From: Carnobacterium alterfunditum DSM 5972
GTDB taxonomy: Bacteria; Bacillota; Bacilli; Lactobacillales; Carnobacteriaceae
Length of the DNA stretch: 64,000 bases
Assembly: GCF_000744115.1 (NCBI RefSeq)
Contig: NZ_JQLG01000004.1
Span: 1,710,190 to 1,774,189 of the forward strand
Reading direction: 5' to 3'
Position 1 is the first letter of the stretch; each line of letters begins with the position of its first letter. Shown here piece by piece: positions 36,013 through 45,233 of the stretch. The notes under the pieces were generated by a model. It did no database searches, was not told the origin of the DNA, and saw only the letters and a list, made by a program, of their open reading frames with translations. The position numbers and the translations under genes were made by a program.

Positions 36013-36912
36013 ATGGATCTAAATTCGTTTAAAGAAAAGGTAATGCCGTCATTTGAAAAAGAAATGCTGGCATATATAGGGAAAGACTTAACTAAGAAAG
36101 AAAAACTGCATGAAGCTATGTCTTATTCTTTAGCAGCAGGTGGAAAAAGAATTAGACCCTTACTCCTTTTGGCAACGATCCAAACGTTGGGCGGCAATGT
36201 CAAAAAGGGCTATGCTGCTAGTGCAGCTTTGGAATTTATCCATACGTATTCCTTGATCCACGATGATTTGCCAGCCATGGATGATGACGATCTACGCAGG
36301 GGAAAACCAACAAGTCATATTGTATATGGTGAAGATATAGCAATTTTAGCTGGAGATGCTTTGCTGACACAAGCCTTTGAAATCGTTGCAGCATCTGAAA
36401 TACAACTAGAAAAAAAACTGAAATTAATTTTAGCATTAGCAAAAGCAGCAGGTCCAGAAGGTATGATCTTAGGGCAGATGGCGGATATTCAAGGAGAAGG
36501 CAAAAACCTTAACTTGGAAGAACTTCAGCTTATTCACAGAAATAAAACTGGTGAATTATTAAAATTCCCAATTTATGCAGCTTGTGTGATCTCTGATGCA
36601 ATACCAGAAGTAGCAGAACAATTGGTAAAGTATGCTGAACATATCGGATTAGCTTACCAAATTCGTGATGATATTTTAGATGTAATCGGCGATGTAGAAG
36701 AAATAGGTAAAAATATTGGAATGGATGAAGCCCATAATAAAAGCACTTATCCTGGTTTGTTGACACTTGTAGGAGCAAAAAAGGCTTTGGATCAAGAGTT
36801 AGCAGCTGCAAAAGAAAATTTGATGGCCGTTGAATACATTAGCAAGGATTCAACGAAACCAATCAAAATTAATTTATTGGAAGAAATTATTGATCTATTG
36901 GTGATCGATTAA
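36013..36912 (+). CDS. ispA: Farnesyl diphosphate synthase (polyprenyl synthetase family)
   Basis: Condenses DMAPP/GPP with IPP to farnesyl diphosphate, feeding undecaprenyl carrier lipid and quinone synthesis. The 299 residues have FARM motif DDLPAMDDDDLRRG (about residues 82-95), SYSLAAGGKRIRPLL with conserved Arg, and the second Asp-rich motif QIRDDILD (about 216). There is no dxs gene next to it, unlike in Bacillus, which fits organisms that make IPP by the mevalonate route (inference). It follows xseB by 15 bases. Confidence 0.93.
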   Translation: MDLNSFKEKVMPSFEKEMLAYIGKDLTKKEKLHEAMSYSLAAGGKRIRPLLLLATIQTLGGNVKKGYAASAALEFIHTYSLIHDDLPAMDDDDLRRGKPTSHIVYGEDIAILAGDALLTQAFEIVAASEIQLEKKLKLILALAKAAGPEGMILGQMADIQGEGKNLNLEELQLIHRNKTGELLKFPIYAACVISDAIPEVAEQLVKYAEHIGLAYQIRDDILDVIGDVEEIGKNIGMDEAHNKSTYPGLLTLVGAKKALDQELAAAKENLMAVEYISKDSTKPIKINLLEEIIDLLVID

Positions 36913-36930
36913 AAAGATAGGAGCCGTTAC

Positions 36931-37755
36931 ATGAAAAAAGAGCGAGTAGATATCCTCTTAGTCGAACAAGGCCTTGTAGAGTCTATAGAAAAAGCGAAAA
37001 GTATGATCATGGCTGGTCAAGTATACACAGCTAAAGAAGAACGGATCGATACTGCTGGAGAAAAAATTGCATCCGATACGCAACTCCAATTAAAGGGAAA
37101 GCATTCTCGTTACGTGAGTCGCGGGGGATTTAAATTAGAAAAGGCTATGGAATTTTTTGATGTGACTATTGCAGATAAAATCATGCTAGATATTGGATCT
37201 TCTACTGGAGGATTTACAGATGCTGCTTTGCAACACGGAGCTAAAATGAGCTATGCTTTGGATGTCGGAACTAATCAGTTAGCGTGGAAACTTCGTCAAG
37301 ATCCAAGGGTCGTTGTTATGGAACAAACGAATTTCAGGTACTGTAAGCCAGAAGATTTTTCAAAAGGCAGACCAAACTTATCATCGATCGATGTTTCCTT
37401 CATTTCTTTACGCCTTATTCTTCCGGTTTTAAAAAATATTATTGCTTCCGGTGGAGATGTTTTGGCTTTGATAAAGCCTCAATTTGAAGCTCGTCGTGAA
37501 GATGTGGGTGAAAAAGGAATTGTCAGTGATAAAAAGGTCCATGAACAAGTTCTAACAGATATGCTGTCATTTGCGGTAAGTATTGGGTATGATGTACTAA
37601 ATTTGACATTTTCACCTATCACTGGTGGAGAAGGAAATATCGAATTTTTAGCTCATCTACAATGGAATGATAAAATGCACGGTGAATTAGCTAAGACCGT
37701 AGATATAGAGTCAGTTTTAACAGAAGCATATGCCACACTAAAAAAACAAAAATAA
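36931..37755 (+). CDS. tlyA: TlyA-family rRNA 2'-O-methyltransferase
   Basis: An S4 RNA-binding domain (residues ~5-65: RVDILLVEQGLVESIEKAKSMIMAGQVYT) fused to an FtsJ-like SAM methyltransferase domain (MLDIGSSTGGFTDAALQHGAKMSYALDVGTNQLAWKLR; LALIKPQFEARREDVGEKGIV). Mycobacterial TlyA 2'-O-methylates 16S and 23S rRNA and is needed for capreomycin sensitivity; the Firmicutes target is inferred. The gene is in the usual place between ispA and argR. It starts ATG 36931 after GATAGGAGC. A terminator follows, then an IS30-type element. Confidence 0.9.
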   Translation: MKKERVDILLVEQGLVESIEKAKSMIMAGQVYTAKEERIDTAGEKIASDTQLQLKGKHSRYVSRGGFKLEKAMEFFDVTIADKIMLDIGSSTGGFTDAALQHGAKMSYALDVGTNQLAWKLRQDPRVVVMEQTNFRYCKPEDFSKGRPNLSSIDVSFISLRLILPVLKNIIASGGDVLALIKPQFEARREDVGEKGIVSDKKVHEQVLTDMLSFAVSIGYDVLNLTFSPITGGEGNIEFLAHLQWNDKMHGELAKTVDIESVLTEAYATLKKQK

Positions 37756-37762
37756 ATAAAAA

Positions 37763-37800
37763 TACGAGTGTGCTAATTGAATTAGTACACTCGTGTTTTT
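37763..37800 (+). terminator. Terminator after tlyA
   Basis: ACGAGTGTGCTAAT pairs with ATTAGTACACTCGT (one G·T), followed by TTTTT. Confidence 0.9.
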
Positions 37801-37844
37801 ATTCTAGGATCTTTTATTTTTTTCTTTTTGTAAATTTCAAGTTT

Positions 37845-39170
37845 AAGTTAGCCACTTGTTAAAGAATTATTTCATGTGAAAATTAAAGAGCTTAATTCAT
37901 TTTGTAAGGCTTGGTGCTACACTGAGATATCACAAGTTTATCGACGAACTGTCTACGGTCATCTTCCCAGCTTTCAAGTTATGCCGAAAAAGGCTTTTAA
38001 GCTGTTTGTCGTTCTAGGCGAAGTGCGTTCACAAAGCAGTCATGTGGGGTCCTATAATCTAATATTTTTCTGGGATAATCATTCATCCATTGTTGAATTC
38101 GCAGGCATTGTGTCTCAGTGAATTGGCTGATAGGCTTCCCTTTAGGAATGAATCGACGAATAAATTTATGTTGATTCTCACTCGTTCCTCGTTCAAAAGA
38201 AGCATAAGGGTGGCTGAAATAAACATCTAAAGTGTCTTTCAAAGCCTCATCTAGTCCCGCGAATTCAGAACCATTATCTGAGGTAATCGTTTTGAAAAAA
38301 GTTGGAAAGTCCTCTCTGGATCGTGCTTGAAGAGTACGAATCGCTTGATTTACAGATTCTTGATCTTTACCATTTATTTTCATAATAACTTCAAGGCGTG
38401 TTTGGCGTTCAACCAAAGTGAGTAATACGGCATCTGTCTTTATTTTGTTGCCAATCACAGTATCGATTTCCCAGTGACCAAAGGTTTTACGATTATCAAT
38501 TTCTTTTGGACGGTTGTCAATTGATTGTCCAAGTATACGCTTATTTGGACGCTTCTTCAGAGATAATACCTTCGGTTTCCGAGACAGCTTTTCTAGAAGG
38601 TCGAGGTTTTTCGTTCTCATAATCTCTCTATCTATCCAGTAATAAAGTGTCGTGGTACAAGGGATAATTGTGGGATCAAACAGCTCATGCTTTAAAGCAA
38701 AGCCAACCACTACATCAGGTGACCATTTATCAGTCAACATTTTATCATCGGCCCACTCTATAAAGGCATCTGTATCCGCCCATTTTGGTCGACGGCCACA
38801 GTTTAAACGATGCTTGTCATAAACAGCCTGACCGGTACCAGCATCATAAATTCTAATAAAATAATCATAAATCTTACTCTTTTGCTTTTGACGTTTAAGT
38901 TGAGTAATTGTTCCACGCTTTATCTCATTATTGATTGTTTGAGGTACTCGATTCAGGACAATAGCAATAGGACGATTCGAATAATCTTCCTGTTTCAAAA
39001 TAGCAATTTGAGATCGTTCTGAATAAGATAAGTGTTTCCCCTTACGTGCTGGTGTGTTATCGTTAGAGTGCGTCATGTGAATTCATCCTGTCTATTGAGA
39101 GTTAGTGGTAACTTCAATATAACATGAAATTCACATGGCGTTTTTATATTTTAGCCTTAGTGGCTAACTT
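37845..39170 (-). mobile_element. IS30-family insertion sequence between tlyA and argR
   Basis: AAGTTAGCCACT at 37845-37856 and its exact reverse complement at 39159-39170 are the likely inverted repeats. A TCATGTGAA / CCATGTGAA subterminal match lies inside. They enclose one IS30-type transposase gene. Exact borders and the 2-3 bp target duplication are not certain. A second, partial end-like motif AAGTTACCACT (complement) lies at 39103-39113. Confidence 0.75.
37997..39076 (-). CDS. IS30-family transposase
   Basis: A full-length 359-residue transposase. It has an N-terminal helix-turn-helix (HLSYSERSQIAILKQEDYSNRPIAIVLNRVPQTINNEIKRG) and a DDE integrase core: FGHWEIDTVIG (first Asp), TSDNGSEFAG (second Asp) and ASFERGTSENQHKFIRRFIPKG (Glu). 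These are standard IS30 motifs. No disruption is seen. It is transcribed opposite to the flanking housekeeping genes. Confidence 0.94.
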   Translation of the reverse strand: MTHSNDNTPARKGKHLSYSERSQIAILKQEDYSNRPIAIVLNRVPQTINNEIKRGTITQLKRQKQKSKIYDYFIRIYDAGTGQAVYDKHRLNCGRRPKWADTDAFIEWADDKMLTDKWSPDVVVGFALKHELFDPTIIPCTTTLYYWIDREIMRTKNLDLLEKLSRKPKVLSLKKRPNKRILGQSIDNRPKEIDNRKTFGHWEIDTVIGNKIKTDAVLLTLVERQTRLEVIMKINGKDQESVNQAIRTLQARSREDFPTFFKTITSDNGSEFAGLDEALKDTLDVYFSHPYASFERGTSENQHKFIRRFIPKGKPISQFTETQCLRIQQWMNDYPRKILDYRTPHDCFVNALRLERQTA

Positions 39171-39273
39171 CATTATATAATCCAGCATTTATTTTTTTCT
39201 TTTCTATCTGAAATAAGTACGCTATGATAGGAGTATTAAATGAATAATACAGTTATGAGAATGAGGTGGAAAG

Positions 39274-39723
39274 ATGAAGAAAAGAGAACGTCACCATTTA
39301 TTACAAGAGTTGATTAGAGAAAATGTTATTGAAAAGCAGGAAGAGTTTGTGCGTATGTTAGAAGAAAGAGGCATAGAAGTCACACAAGCAACTATTTCAC
39401 GGGATATCAAGGAACTGCAATTAGTAAAAGTTCCCTCACAAACAGGAGGATACCAATATAGTTTGCCGCCTGATATCCAATATGATACATCAATAAAATT
39501 GGAGCGTTTATTTAAAGATGCTTTTGTTTCAGTGGATACACAAGATTGTTTTCTACTCATTCGAACCATTCCTGGAAACGCTTTCGCTCTAGGAAGCTTG
39601 ATTGACTCTTCAAATTTTGAAAGTGTCTTTGGAGCCATTTCGGGAGATGATACAGTATTTATTATTTGTCGTTCACCTGAAGAAGCGGTACAGTTAAAAA
39701 ATCATTTTATACAATTAATTTAA
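39274..39723 (+). CDS. argR: Arginine repressor ArgR/AhrC
   Basis: An arginine-responsive hexameric regulator of arginine synthesis and breakdown. The 149 residues begin with the winged-helix DNA-binding domain (KKRERHHLLQELIRENVIEKQEEFVRMLEERGIEVTQATISRDIKELQLVKV) and end with the oligomerisation/arginine-binding domain (TIPGNAFALGSLIDSS; FGAISGDDTVFIICRS). Location just upstream of recN is conserved in Firmicutes. Other paralogues may exist elsewhere in the genome, so the exact role (ArgR versus AhrC) is open. GAGGTGG precedes the ATG. The IS30 element ends about 100 bases upstream. Confidence 0.92.
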   Translation: MKKRERHHLLQELIRENVIEKQEEFVRMLEERGIEVTQATISRDIKELQLVKVPSQTGGYQYSLPPDIQYDTSIKLERLFKDAFVSVDTQDCFLLIRTIPGNAFALGSLIDSSNFESVFGAISGDDTVFIICRSPEEAVQLKNHFIQLI

Positions 39724-39757
39724 GTGTCCAAGAGAGAAGTATTGGAGGTGTTAAACA

Positions 39758-41476
39758 GTGCTTCAAGAATTAACAATCAAAGATTTTGCTATCATAAAGA
39801 ATTTGAATCTTAGTTTTAACCGTGGCATGACCGTATTGACTGGAGAAACAGGAGCAGGTAAATCAATTATTATCGATGCTGTTGGATTACTTGCGGGTGG
39901 AAGAGGATCTAGTGAGTTTATCCGACATGGTGCTGCTAAGTGTGTATTAGAAGCTTTGTTTTCGTTGGAAGGAAATTCGCTTACTTATGAATTGTTAAAA
40001 ACTTATGATATTGATAGTGATGAAGGTATCGTTATCATTCAACGTGACATTCATCGCAGTGGAAAAAATATTTGTCGCATTAACGGCCGATTAGTTACTA
40101 TAGCAACGTTGCGTTTAATTGGAGAATCCATTATTGATATCCATGGTCAAAATGAACATCAAGAATTGATGAATCCTGAACGCCATCTAAGTATGTTAGA
40201 TCATTTTGGCGATAAAGAATTAGTCGGATTAAAAAAGGATTTTCAAGAAACCTACACGCAATATAAAAAAGTCGAAAAAGCCTATGAAAAATGGCAAAAT
40301 GGCGAACAAGAATTAGCACAACGTTTAGATATGCTGCAGTATCAAACAAGCGAAATTGAAATGGCAGAACTTCTTGATGGAGAAGAAGAAGAATTGCTAG
40401 AAGAAAAAAACATCCTATCTAATTATCAAAAAATCATGTCAGCCTTATCTTTGAGCTATGATGTGCTGCAAGGGGATGAGGTCAATGGTATTGACTTAGT
40501 TGGGAATGCAATGACTGATATGAGCTCTCTGGAAGAGATAGATGAAAAATATAAAAATTTATCAGAAGCTATTTCAAATAGTTACTTCCAGCTCCAAGAA
40601 GCGGCTAGTGATATTTTGAGGGAAATAGATCAGATGGCTTATGATGAGAACCGGTTAAATGAGATTGAGAAAAGATTGGAAATCATCAAACAATTAAAGC
40701 GAAAATACGGTGATTCTATTGCAGAAATAAAGATTTATTATGAAAAAATTTCAGCTGAACTAGATCAAACCATGAATCGTGAAAATCATTTAACGAATAT
40801 GACAAAAGAATTAGCTGATTTATCAAAAAAATTGATAAAAAAAGGCTGTCAACTTTCTTTAAAACGTAGAACAGTAGCTAAAGACATTGAACGGTCTATT
40901 CATGAACAATTACAAGAACTATATATGGAAAAAGTAGTTTTTGAAGTCCAATTCTTTAAACCAATTAAAGAATTTTTGAGTGAAGAAGCACATGAATCAG
41001 GCTTTGATGCGGTTGAGTTTTATATTGCTACAAATATGGGTGAGCCGTTAAAACCTTTAGCTAAGGTAGCTTCTGGAGGAGAATTGTCTCGTATGATGTT
41101 AGCGATGAAGACAATATTCTCTAAATCTCAGGGGATCACAAGTATTATATTTGATGAGGTAGATACAGGTGTGAGCGGACGAGTTGCACAAGCTATTGCA
41201 AATAAAATTTATATGGTAGCTGTTCATTCTCAAGTTCTGTGTATTACTCATTTACCTCAAGTAGCGGCGATGGCAGATAATCATTTATATATTTCAAAAA
41301 GCGTTGAAAATGACCGAACAAAAACGCATGTAAATGCTTTGGAAACTACAGAAAAGGTTGAGGAAATTGCTCGTATGTTAGCGGGAACCGAAATTACAAA
41401 ACTAACATTAGAACATGCGAAAGAATTAACGGTATTAGCTAAAATAGAAAGACAAAAGCAAAAAAAAATTAGTTAA
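39758..41476 (+). CDS. recN: DNA repair protein RecN
   Basis: An SMC-like ATPase acting early in double-strand break repair. The 572 residues have the N-terminal ATPase half (LQELTIKDFAIIKNLNLSFNRGMTVLTGETGAGKSIIIDAVGLL with Walker A near residue 30), a central coiled coil (about 150-370) and the C-terminal half (VASGGELSRMMLAMKTIF signature; SIIFDEVDTGVSGRVAQAI Walker B; ITHLPQVAAMAD). It starts GTG after GGAGGTG. It probably shares transcription with argR (34-base gap). Confidence 0.96.
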   Translation: MLQELTIKDFAIIKNLNLSFNRGMTVLTGETGAGKSIIIDAVGLLAGGRGSSEFIRHGAAKCVLEALFSLEGNSLTYELLKTYDIDSDEGIVIIQRDIHRSGKNICRINGRLVTIATLRLIGESIIDIHGQNEHQELMNPERHLSMLDHFGDKELVGLKKDFQETYTQYKKVEKAYEKWQNGEQELAQRLDMLQYQTSEIEMAELLDGEEEELLEEKNILSNYQKIMSALSLSYDVLQGDEVNGIDLVGNAMTDMSSLEEIDEKYKNLSEAISNSYFQLQEAASDILREIDQMAYDENRLNEIEKRLEIIKQLKRKYGDSIAEIKIYYEKISAELDQTMNRENHLTNMTKELADLSKKLIKKGCQLSLKRRTVAKDIERSIHEQLQELYMEKVVFEVQFFKPIKEFLSEEAHESGFDAVEFYIATNMGEPLKPLAKVASGGELSRMMLAMKTIFSKSQGITSIIFDEVDTGVSGRVAQAIANKIYMVAVHSQVLCITHLPQVAAMADNHLYISKSVENDRTKTHVNALETTEKVEEIARMLAGTEITKLTLEHAKELTVLAKIERQKQKKIS

Positions 41477-41479
41477 AAC

Positions 41480-41537
41480 AAATGATCTTGCAATCAATCG
41501 GACTTTAAGGTCTGATGTATTGCAAGATCATTTTTAT
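41480..41537. terminator. Terminator between recN and msrA
   Basis: AAATGATCTTGCAAT (41480-41494) pairs exactly with ATTGCAAGATCATTT (41519-41533), with an inner GAC/GTC stem. T-run on the plus side, A-rich on the other. Confidence 0.88.
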
Positions 41538-41559
41538 TTAAAACTAGTTACAATTAATT

Positions 41560-42207
41560 TTACCAACGGATAGTATCAAGTAATTCTTCTAAGATATATT
41601 TTTCATTTTCATTTAGACCCCAAAATTCCAGTTCTTTCTTGATATCTGCTAGAAGTCCAAATTCTCTAACAAAACTATTTAGACGTGCAGCGATAGTAGA
41701 ATCAATATAGTCAGAATAAGTTGGGAAAAGATAGGTAATAGAGGAATGGGCTTTAGGGTAACGTTTCAGAAAATACTTTTGGTGGCGGTCTTCGGCTTGA
41801 TAAAAATGAGTATAGGGCTGGATTTCTGTTTGTATTTTTTTGTGATGTTTATTTTCCCAGTCTTGTTTAACTTGGTGAGCTATTTTTTGTTGCTCGGCAT
41901 CATGATAGAATAAAAGAGAAAGATACTGGCGTCCTTTATAAGTACGATCTTTAGCAGCATCATGGCTGTCCCAAAATAAAGTTACAATAGTTGAGTAAGG
42001 AATAACCTCAGGATCAAAATCGATTTCTAAAGTTTCAGTATGGTCTCCCATCAAATGGTAGGTAGGATCAAGCGCAGTCCCTCCGGCATAACCAACACGC
42101 GTACGAATCACACCAGGCAGATGGCCAAATTGACTATCTGGCCCCCAAAAGCACCCCATACTAAAGGTAGCTGTTTGAAAACTAGTTGAACGTCTATTCA
42201 AATCCAT
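41560..42207 (-). CDS. msrA: Peptide methionine (S)-S-oxide reductase MsrA
   Basis: Repairs oxidised methionine in proteins. The 215 residues contain the active-site motif SMGCFWGPDSQFGHLPGV with catalytic Cys, RVGYAGG and the conserved Glu-rich HTETLEIDFDP. The protein is longer than the minimal ~170-residue MsrA by a C-terminal helical extension (SFVREFGLLADIKKELEFWGLNENEKYILEELLDTIRW). GGAGGGACAATAAATA lies before the ATG. The gene is followed (upstream on its strand) by a small membrane-protein gene and corA. Confidence 0.9.
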   Translation of the reverse strand: MDLNRRSTSFQTATFSMGCFWGPDSQFGHLPGVIRTRVGYAGGTALDPTYHLMGDHTETLEIDFDPEVIPYSTIVTLFWDSHDAAKDRTYKGRQYLSLLFYHDAEQQKIAHQVKQDWENKHHKKIQTEIQPYTHFYQAEDRHQKYFLKRYPKAHSSITYLFPTYSDYIDSTIAARLNSFVREFGLLADIKKELEFWGLNENEKYILEELLDTIRW

Positions 42208-42238
42208 TATTTATTGTCCCTCCAAATTTCAAAATAAA

Positions 42239-42280
42239 AACCCTAGGAAACGATTTAGCGAAATCATTTCCTAGGGTTGA
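42239..42280 (-). terminator. Terminator after the DUF4044-like gene
   Basis: AACCCTAGGAAA-GATTT pairs with AAATC-TTTCCTAGGGTT around AGCG with one mismatch. On the minus strand it is followed by TTTTATTTT. It begins directly after the small gene's stop codon. Confidence 0.85.
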
Positions 42281-42282
42281 CT

Positions 42283-42414
42283 TTAATTCATTGTAACTAG
42301 TGTATAGAGAACAGAAAAAAATCCTGAACCTAACATTGCAACAAGCATTATCCAAACAAACGCCTTCGTGAAGCGCTGCGTTTTAGATGCTTTTTTCTTG
42401 TTTTTTGTTGCCAC
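42283..42414 (-). CDS. Small DUF4044-like membrane protein (43 aa)
   Basis: A GTG start at 42414 follows GAGGG by 8 bases on the minus strand. The 43-residue product begins with a Lys/Thr-rich segment (ATKNKKKASKTQRFTKAF) and has one membrane helix (VWIMLVAMLGSGFFSVLYTLV). The pattern 'basic start, KxxVWIMLxAxxGS' matches my memory of DUF4044 proteins of lactobacilli and enterococci. Function is unknown. It has its own terminator directly after the stop and sits between msrA and corA on the same strand. An in-frame ATG seven codons upstream (42435) is a less likely start. Confidence 0.75.
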   Translation of the reverse strand: MATKNKKKASKTQRFTKAFVWIMLVAMLGSGFFSVLYTLVTMN

Positions 42415-42487
42415 GAGGTGATCCCTCACTTTCATGTACCTATTTCTTATAGTTTACAACAAAGAAGCTGGCAGAATCAATAGGCTA

Positions 42488-43444
42488 TTAAAAATAATCT
42501 TTTTTTCTTAACATCCAGACCGTTATAGCACAGATAATGAGGCTAATCAAACAAATGATCCAAAAAGCACCGGATGTGTCTTCTAGCGGTAAAGAGACAT
42601 TCATTCCCCAAAGTGCTCCAATAATAGTTGGAATCGTTAATACAATAGTAATTGAAGTCAAAACTTTCATAATATTATTCAAGTTATTTGAAATAACAGA
42701 AGAAAAAATAGCACTAATTTGCTCTAACATTTTATTAGACTGCCGTATCATAGCTTCTGCTTGCTGATTTTCAATCACGACATCATGCAAAAAAGAAAGA
42801 TTACTTTTATTTTTATTGAAACGCTCAATTGACTTCAGCTTTTTGAAAATAGGATGATTGCTTCCAATAGCCGTGCTAAAATAGACTAAGCTTTTTTGTA
42901 AAGCCATTAGAGAAAATAGTTGGCGGTTCTTTGTAGTGGTGGTTAAGTTTTTTTCTAGTATTTCAACTTTAGAATTGATTTCTTTTAGATAAGAGATGTA
43001 ATCAGAAGAAATGTGCCAAGCAATGTCTAGCAAAAACTGTTCTTGATTTGTACTATCAATTGAGTAGTTCAATTTGTTCTCAATCATATTTGAAATGAAA
43101 ATAGGTGTATCAACAGAAGCTGTAATGATCGTATTAGCTGTTGAAATAACAGCCAGTGGTCTCGTAATATATTCGTTATCATTTGGGTTGCTAGTGATTT
43201 TTATTGGGTAAAGAAACATAACTAATGATGAACTTTTATTTTCTCCCATTTCTAAATTTTCATACCGGGAAACTTCGTCTGGATCTAACACACCATCGAG
43301 GTAATCTTTTGGAAAGTTAAACTGACTAATTACTTGATGAATTTCATCAGCTGTTGGATCGGAAAGGTGTATCCACTCTCCATGGGTAAATTCGGTATCT
43401 TGAACAATTTTGCCTTGGTTTGTTGTGTAATAGGACTGGATCAT
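42488..43444 (-). CDS. corA: CorA-family divalent cation transporter
   Basis: A membrane channel/transporter for Mg2+ (or other divalent ions). The 318 residues have a long cytoplasmic funnel domain and two C-terminal membrane helices; the first ends in the GMN signature (IIGALWGMNVSLPL, residues 280-282), the selectivity filter of CorA. The sequence after the loop is basic (MLRKKDYF). A potential 5' leader of about 100 bases with two hairpins precedes it on the minus strand. AAGGAGCG lies just before the start codon. Confidence 0.9.
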   Translation of the reverse strand: MIQSYYTTNQGKIVQDTEFTHGEWIHLSDPTADEIHQVISQFNFPKDYLDGVLDPDEVSRYENLEMGENKSSSLVMFLYPIKITSNPNDNEYITRPLAVISTANTIITASVDTPIFISNMIENKLNYSIDSTNQEQFLLDIAWHISSDYISYLKEINSKVEILEKNLTTTTKNRQLFSLMALQKSLVYFSTAIGSNHPIFKKLKSIERFNKNKSNLSFLHDVVIENQQAEAMIRQSNKMLEQISAIFSSVISNNLNNIMKVLTSITIVLTIPTIIGALWGMNVSLPLEDTSGAFWIICLISLIICAITVWMLRKKDYF

Positions 43445-43489
43445 CGCAAACGCTCCTTAAAATGGGATTGATAAAAATTACAATTAAGC

Positions 43490-43541
43490 GATAAAGTCTA
43501 CTTTATCACCTATTTTACACCAATTAGTTATAAAATAGGTG
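43490..43541 (-). promoter_or_regulatory. Structured 5' leader of corA (two hairpins)
   Basis: CACCTATTTTA / TAAAATAGGTG (11-bp stem, 43507-43541) and GATAAAGT / ACTTTATC (8-bp stem with a 2-base CT centre, 43490-43507) lie back to back in the predicted corA leader and share base 43507. They could be a metal- or translation-controlled element, but no known Mg2+ riboswitch sequence is recognised. Confidence 0.45.
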
Positions 43542-43553
43542 AAACCTGTGTTA

Positions 43554-43583
43554 ATTATAGAGAAATTGACCCAGTTTAGCCAA
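43554..43583 (-). promoter_or_regulatory. corA promoter
   Basis: On the minus strand TATAAT (43559-43554) is preceded by TTGGCT after an 18-base spacer. Transcription would start near 43547, upstream of both leader hairpins. The rest of the corA-gnd gap, to 43725, holds only AT-rich sequence and a TTTT-rich stretch before gnd. Confidence 0.5.
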
Positions 43584-43725
43584 AAGGGCTATAAAATTAT
43601 TTTTTAAAGTCGTTAGTTTAAATGAAACAACTTTTAATTTCCTCTTTTTTTTGCTACGATAGTGGAGAACAGAGAAATACCATTAAAATAAAAATAGTTT
43701 TTAATTGAAGGGAGTTTAAATAAAT

Positions 43726-45159
43726 ATGAGTAAGCAACAAATTGGTGTAGTTGGAATGGCCGTTATGGGGAAAAATTTAGCTTTAAATATTGAAAGCAGA
43801 GGATATTCTGTATCGGTTTACAATCGAACAACTTCTAAAACAGAAGCAGTTGTTGCAGAGAATCCAGGCAAAAAATTAGTATTGACTCGTACAGTCGAAG
43901 AATTTGTAGCATCTATTGAAAAACCAAGACGTATTTTATTAATGGTGCAAGCTGGTAAGGGAACAGATGCAACGATTCAATCTTTACTGCCGCATCTTGA
44001 TAAAGGTGATATATTGATTGACGGAGGAAATACGTTCTTTAAAGATACGATTCGCCGTAGTAAAGAACTCGCTGAATCAGGAGTTAACTTTATTGGAACA
44101 GGCGTTTCCGGTGGAGAAGAGGGAGCCTTAAAAGGACCAGCAATTATGCCTGGCGGACAAAAAGAAGCCTATGATTTAGTTGCTCCTATCCTTGAAGAGA
44201 TTGCTGCTGTAGCCGAAGATGGCGAAGCTTGCGTAGCCTACATCGGACCAAATGGTGCGGGACATTATGTTAAAATGGTACACAATGGTATCGAATATGG
44301 AGATATGCAATTAATTGCTGAATCGTATCACCTATTACGCAACGTTGCTGGCTTATCTGTTGAAGAAATAGCTGAAGTATTCACTGAATGGAATAAAGGC
44401 GAATTAGATAGTTTCTTGATCGAACTTACAGCGACTGCTTTAACTAAAAAAGATCCTGAAACGGGTAAACCAATGGTCGATATCATTTTGGATCGTGCTG
44501 GAAATAAAGGCACAGGTAAATGGACATCGCAAAGTGCATTAGATTTAGGTGTTCCACTTCCACTGATTACAGAGTCAGTTTTCGCGCGTTATATCTCAGC
44601 ACTAAAAGAAGAACGAGTTGAAGCAAGCAAAGTTTTACCAAAGCCTGCTAGTTATATAGTTGAAGAAGACAAAGCTGAACTAATCGAAAAAATTAGACAA
44701 GCCTTATACTTCAGTAAAGTTATGAGCTATGCTCAAGGATTTGCGCAAATGCGTACAGCTAGTGAAGAGTATGACTGGAATTTACAATACGGTGAAATAG
44801 CTAAGATATTCCGTGCTGGTTGTATTATTCGTGCTCGATTCTTACAAAAAATCACTGATGCTTATGATCATAAACCAGAGCTTAAAAACTTAATGCTGGA
44901 TAGTTACTTCATGGATATCGCTAAAAATTACCAGGATTCTGTTCGTGACGTTATTGGTATTGCGGTTAAATCAGGCGTCCCTATCCCAACATTCTCTTCA
45001 GCAATTTCTTATTATGATTCTTATCGTACGGCTGATCTGCCAGCAAATATCATCCAAGCTCAACGGGATTATTTCGGTGCACATACTTACGAAAGAACGG
45101 ATAAAGCAGGAACATTCCATTTTGATTGGTATGGTAATGAAGGAGAAGAACAACTGTAA
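43726..45159 (+). CDS. gnd: 6-phosphogluconate dehydrogenase, decarboxylating
   Basis: Oxidative pentose phosphate pathway: 6-phosphogluconate to ribulose 5-phosphate, CO2 and NADPH. The 477 residues have the Rossmann nucleotide motif [29 protein letters not shown], the substrate motif [21 protein letters not shown] and the catalytic region [23 protein letters not shown]. The late segment [18 protein letters not shown] is conserved. GAAGGGAG lies before the ATG. It stands alone between corA and the two-component system. Confidence 0.97.
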   Translation: MSKQQIGVVGMAVMGKNLALNIESRGYSVSVYNRTTSKTEAVVAENPGKKLVLTRTVEEFVASIEKPRRILLMVQAGKGTDATIQSLLPHLDKGDILIDGGNTFFKDTIRRSKELAESGVNFIGTGVSGGEEGALKGPAIMPGGQKEAYDLVAPILEEIAAVAEDGEACVAYIGPNGAGHYVKMVHNGIEYGDMQLIAESYHLLRNVAGLSVEEIAEVFTEWNKGELDSFLIELTATALTKKDPETGKPMVDIILDRAGNKGTGKWTSQSALDLGVPLPLITESVFARYISALKEERVEASKVLPKPASYIVEEDKAELIEKIRQALYFSKVMSYAQGFAQMRTASEEYDWNLQYGEIAKIFRAGCIIRARFLQKITDAYDHKPELKNLMLDSYFMDIAKNYQDSVRDVIGIAVKSGVPIPTFSSAISYYDSYRTADLPANIIQAQRDYFGAHTYERTDKAGTFHFDWYGNEGEEQL

Positions 45160-45198
45160 TTATTGAATCTATCAAAAAATCTAAATAAATGTAATAAC

Positions 45199-45233
45199 AA
45201 AAAGAGACTAAAACTTGAATTTAGTCTCTTTTT
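45199..45233 (+). terminator. Terminator after gnd
   Basis: AAAAAGAGACTAAA pairs with TTTAGTCTCTTTTT around ACTTGAA, T-run after. Confidence 0.9.

Noticed and set aside
36912-36931. dxs gene between ispA and tlyA
   Set aside because: The gap is only 18 bases; no dxs-like sequence exists in the window.
37876-38121. ORF inside the left part of the IS30 element
   Set aside because: Overlaps the transposase in the opposite strand, no ribosome site, no similarity recognised.
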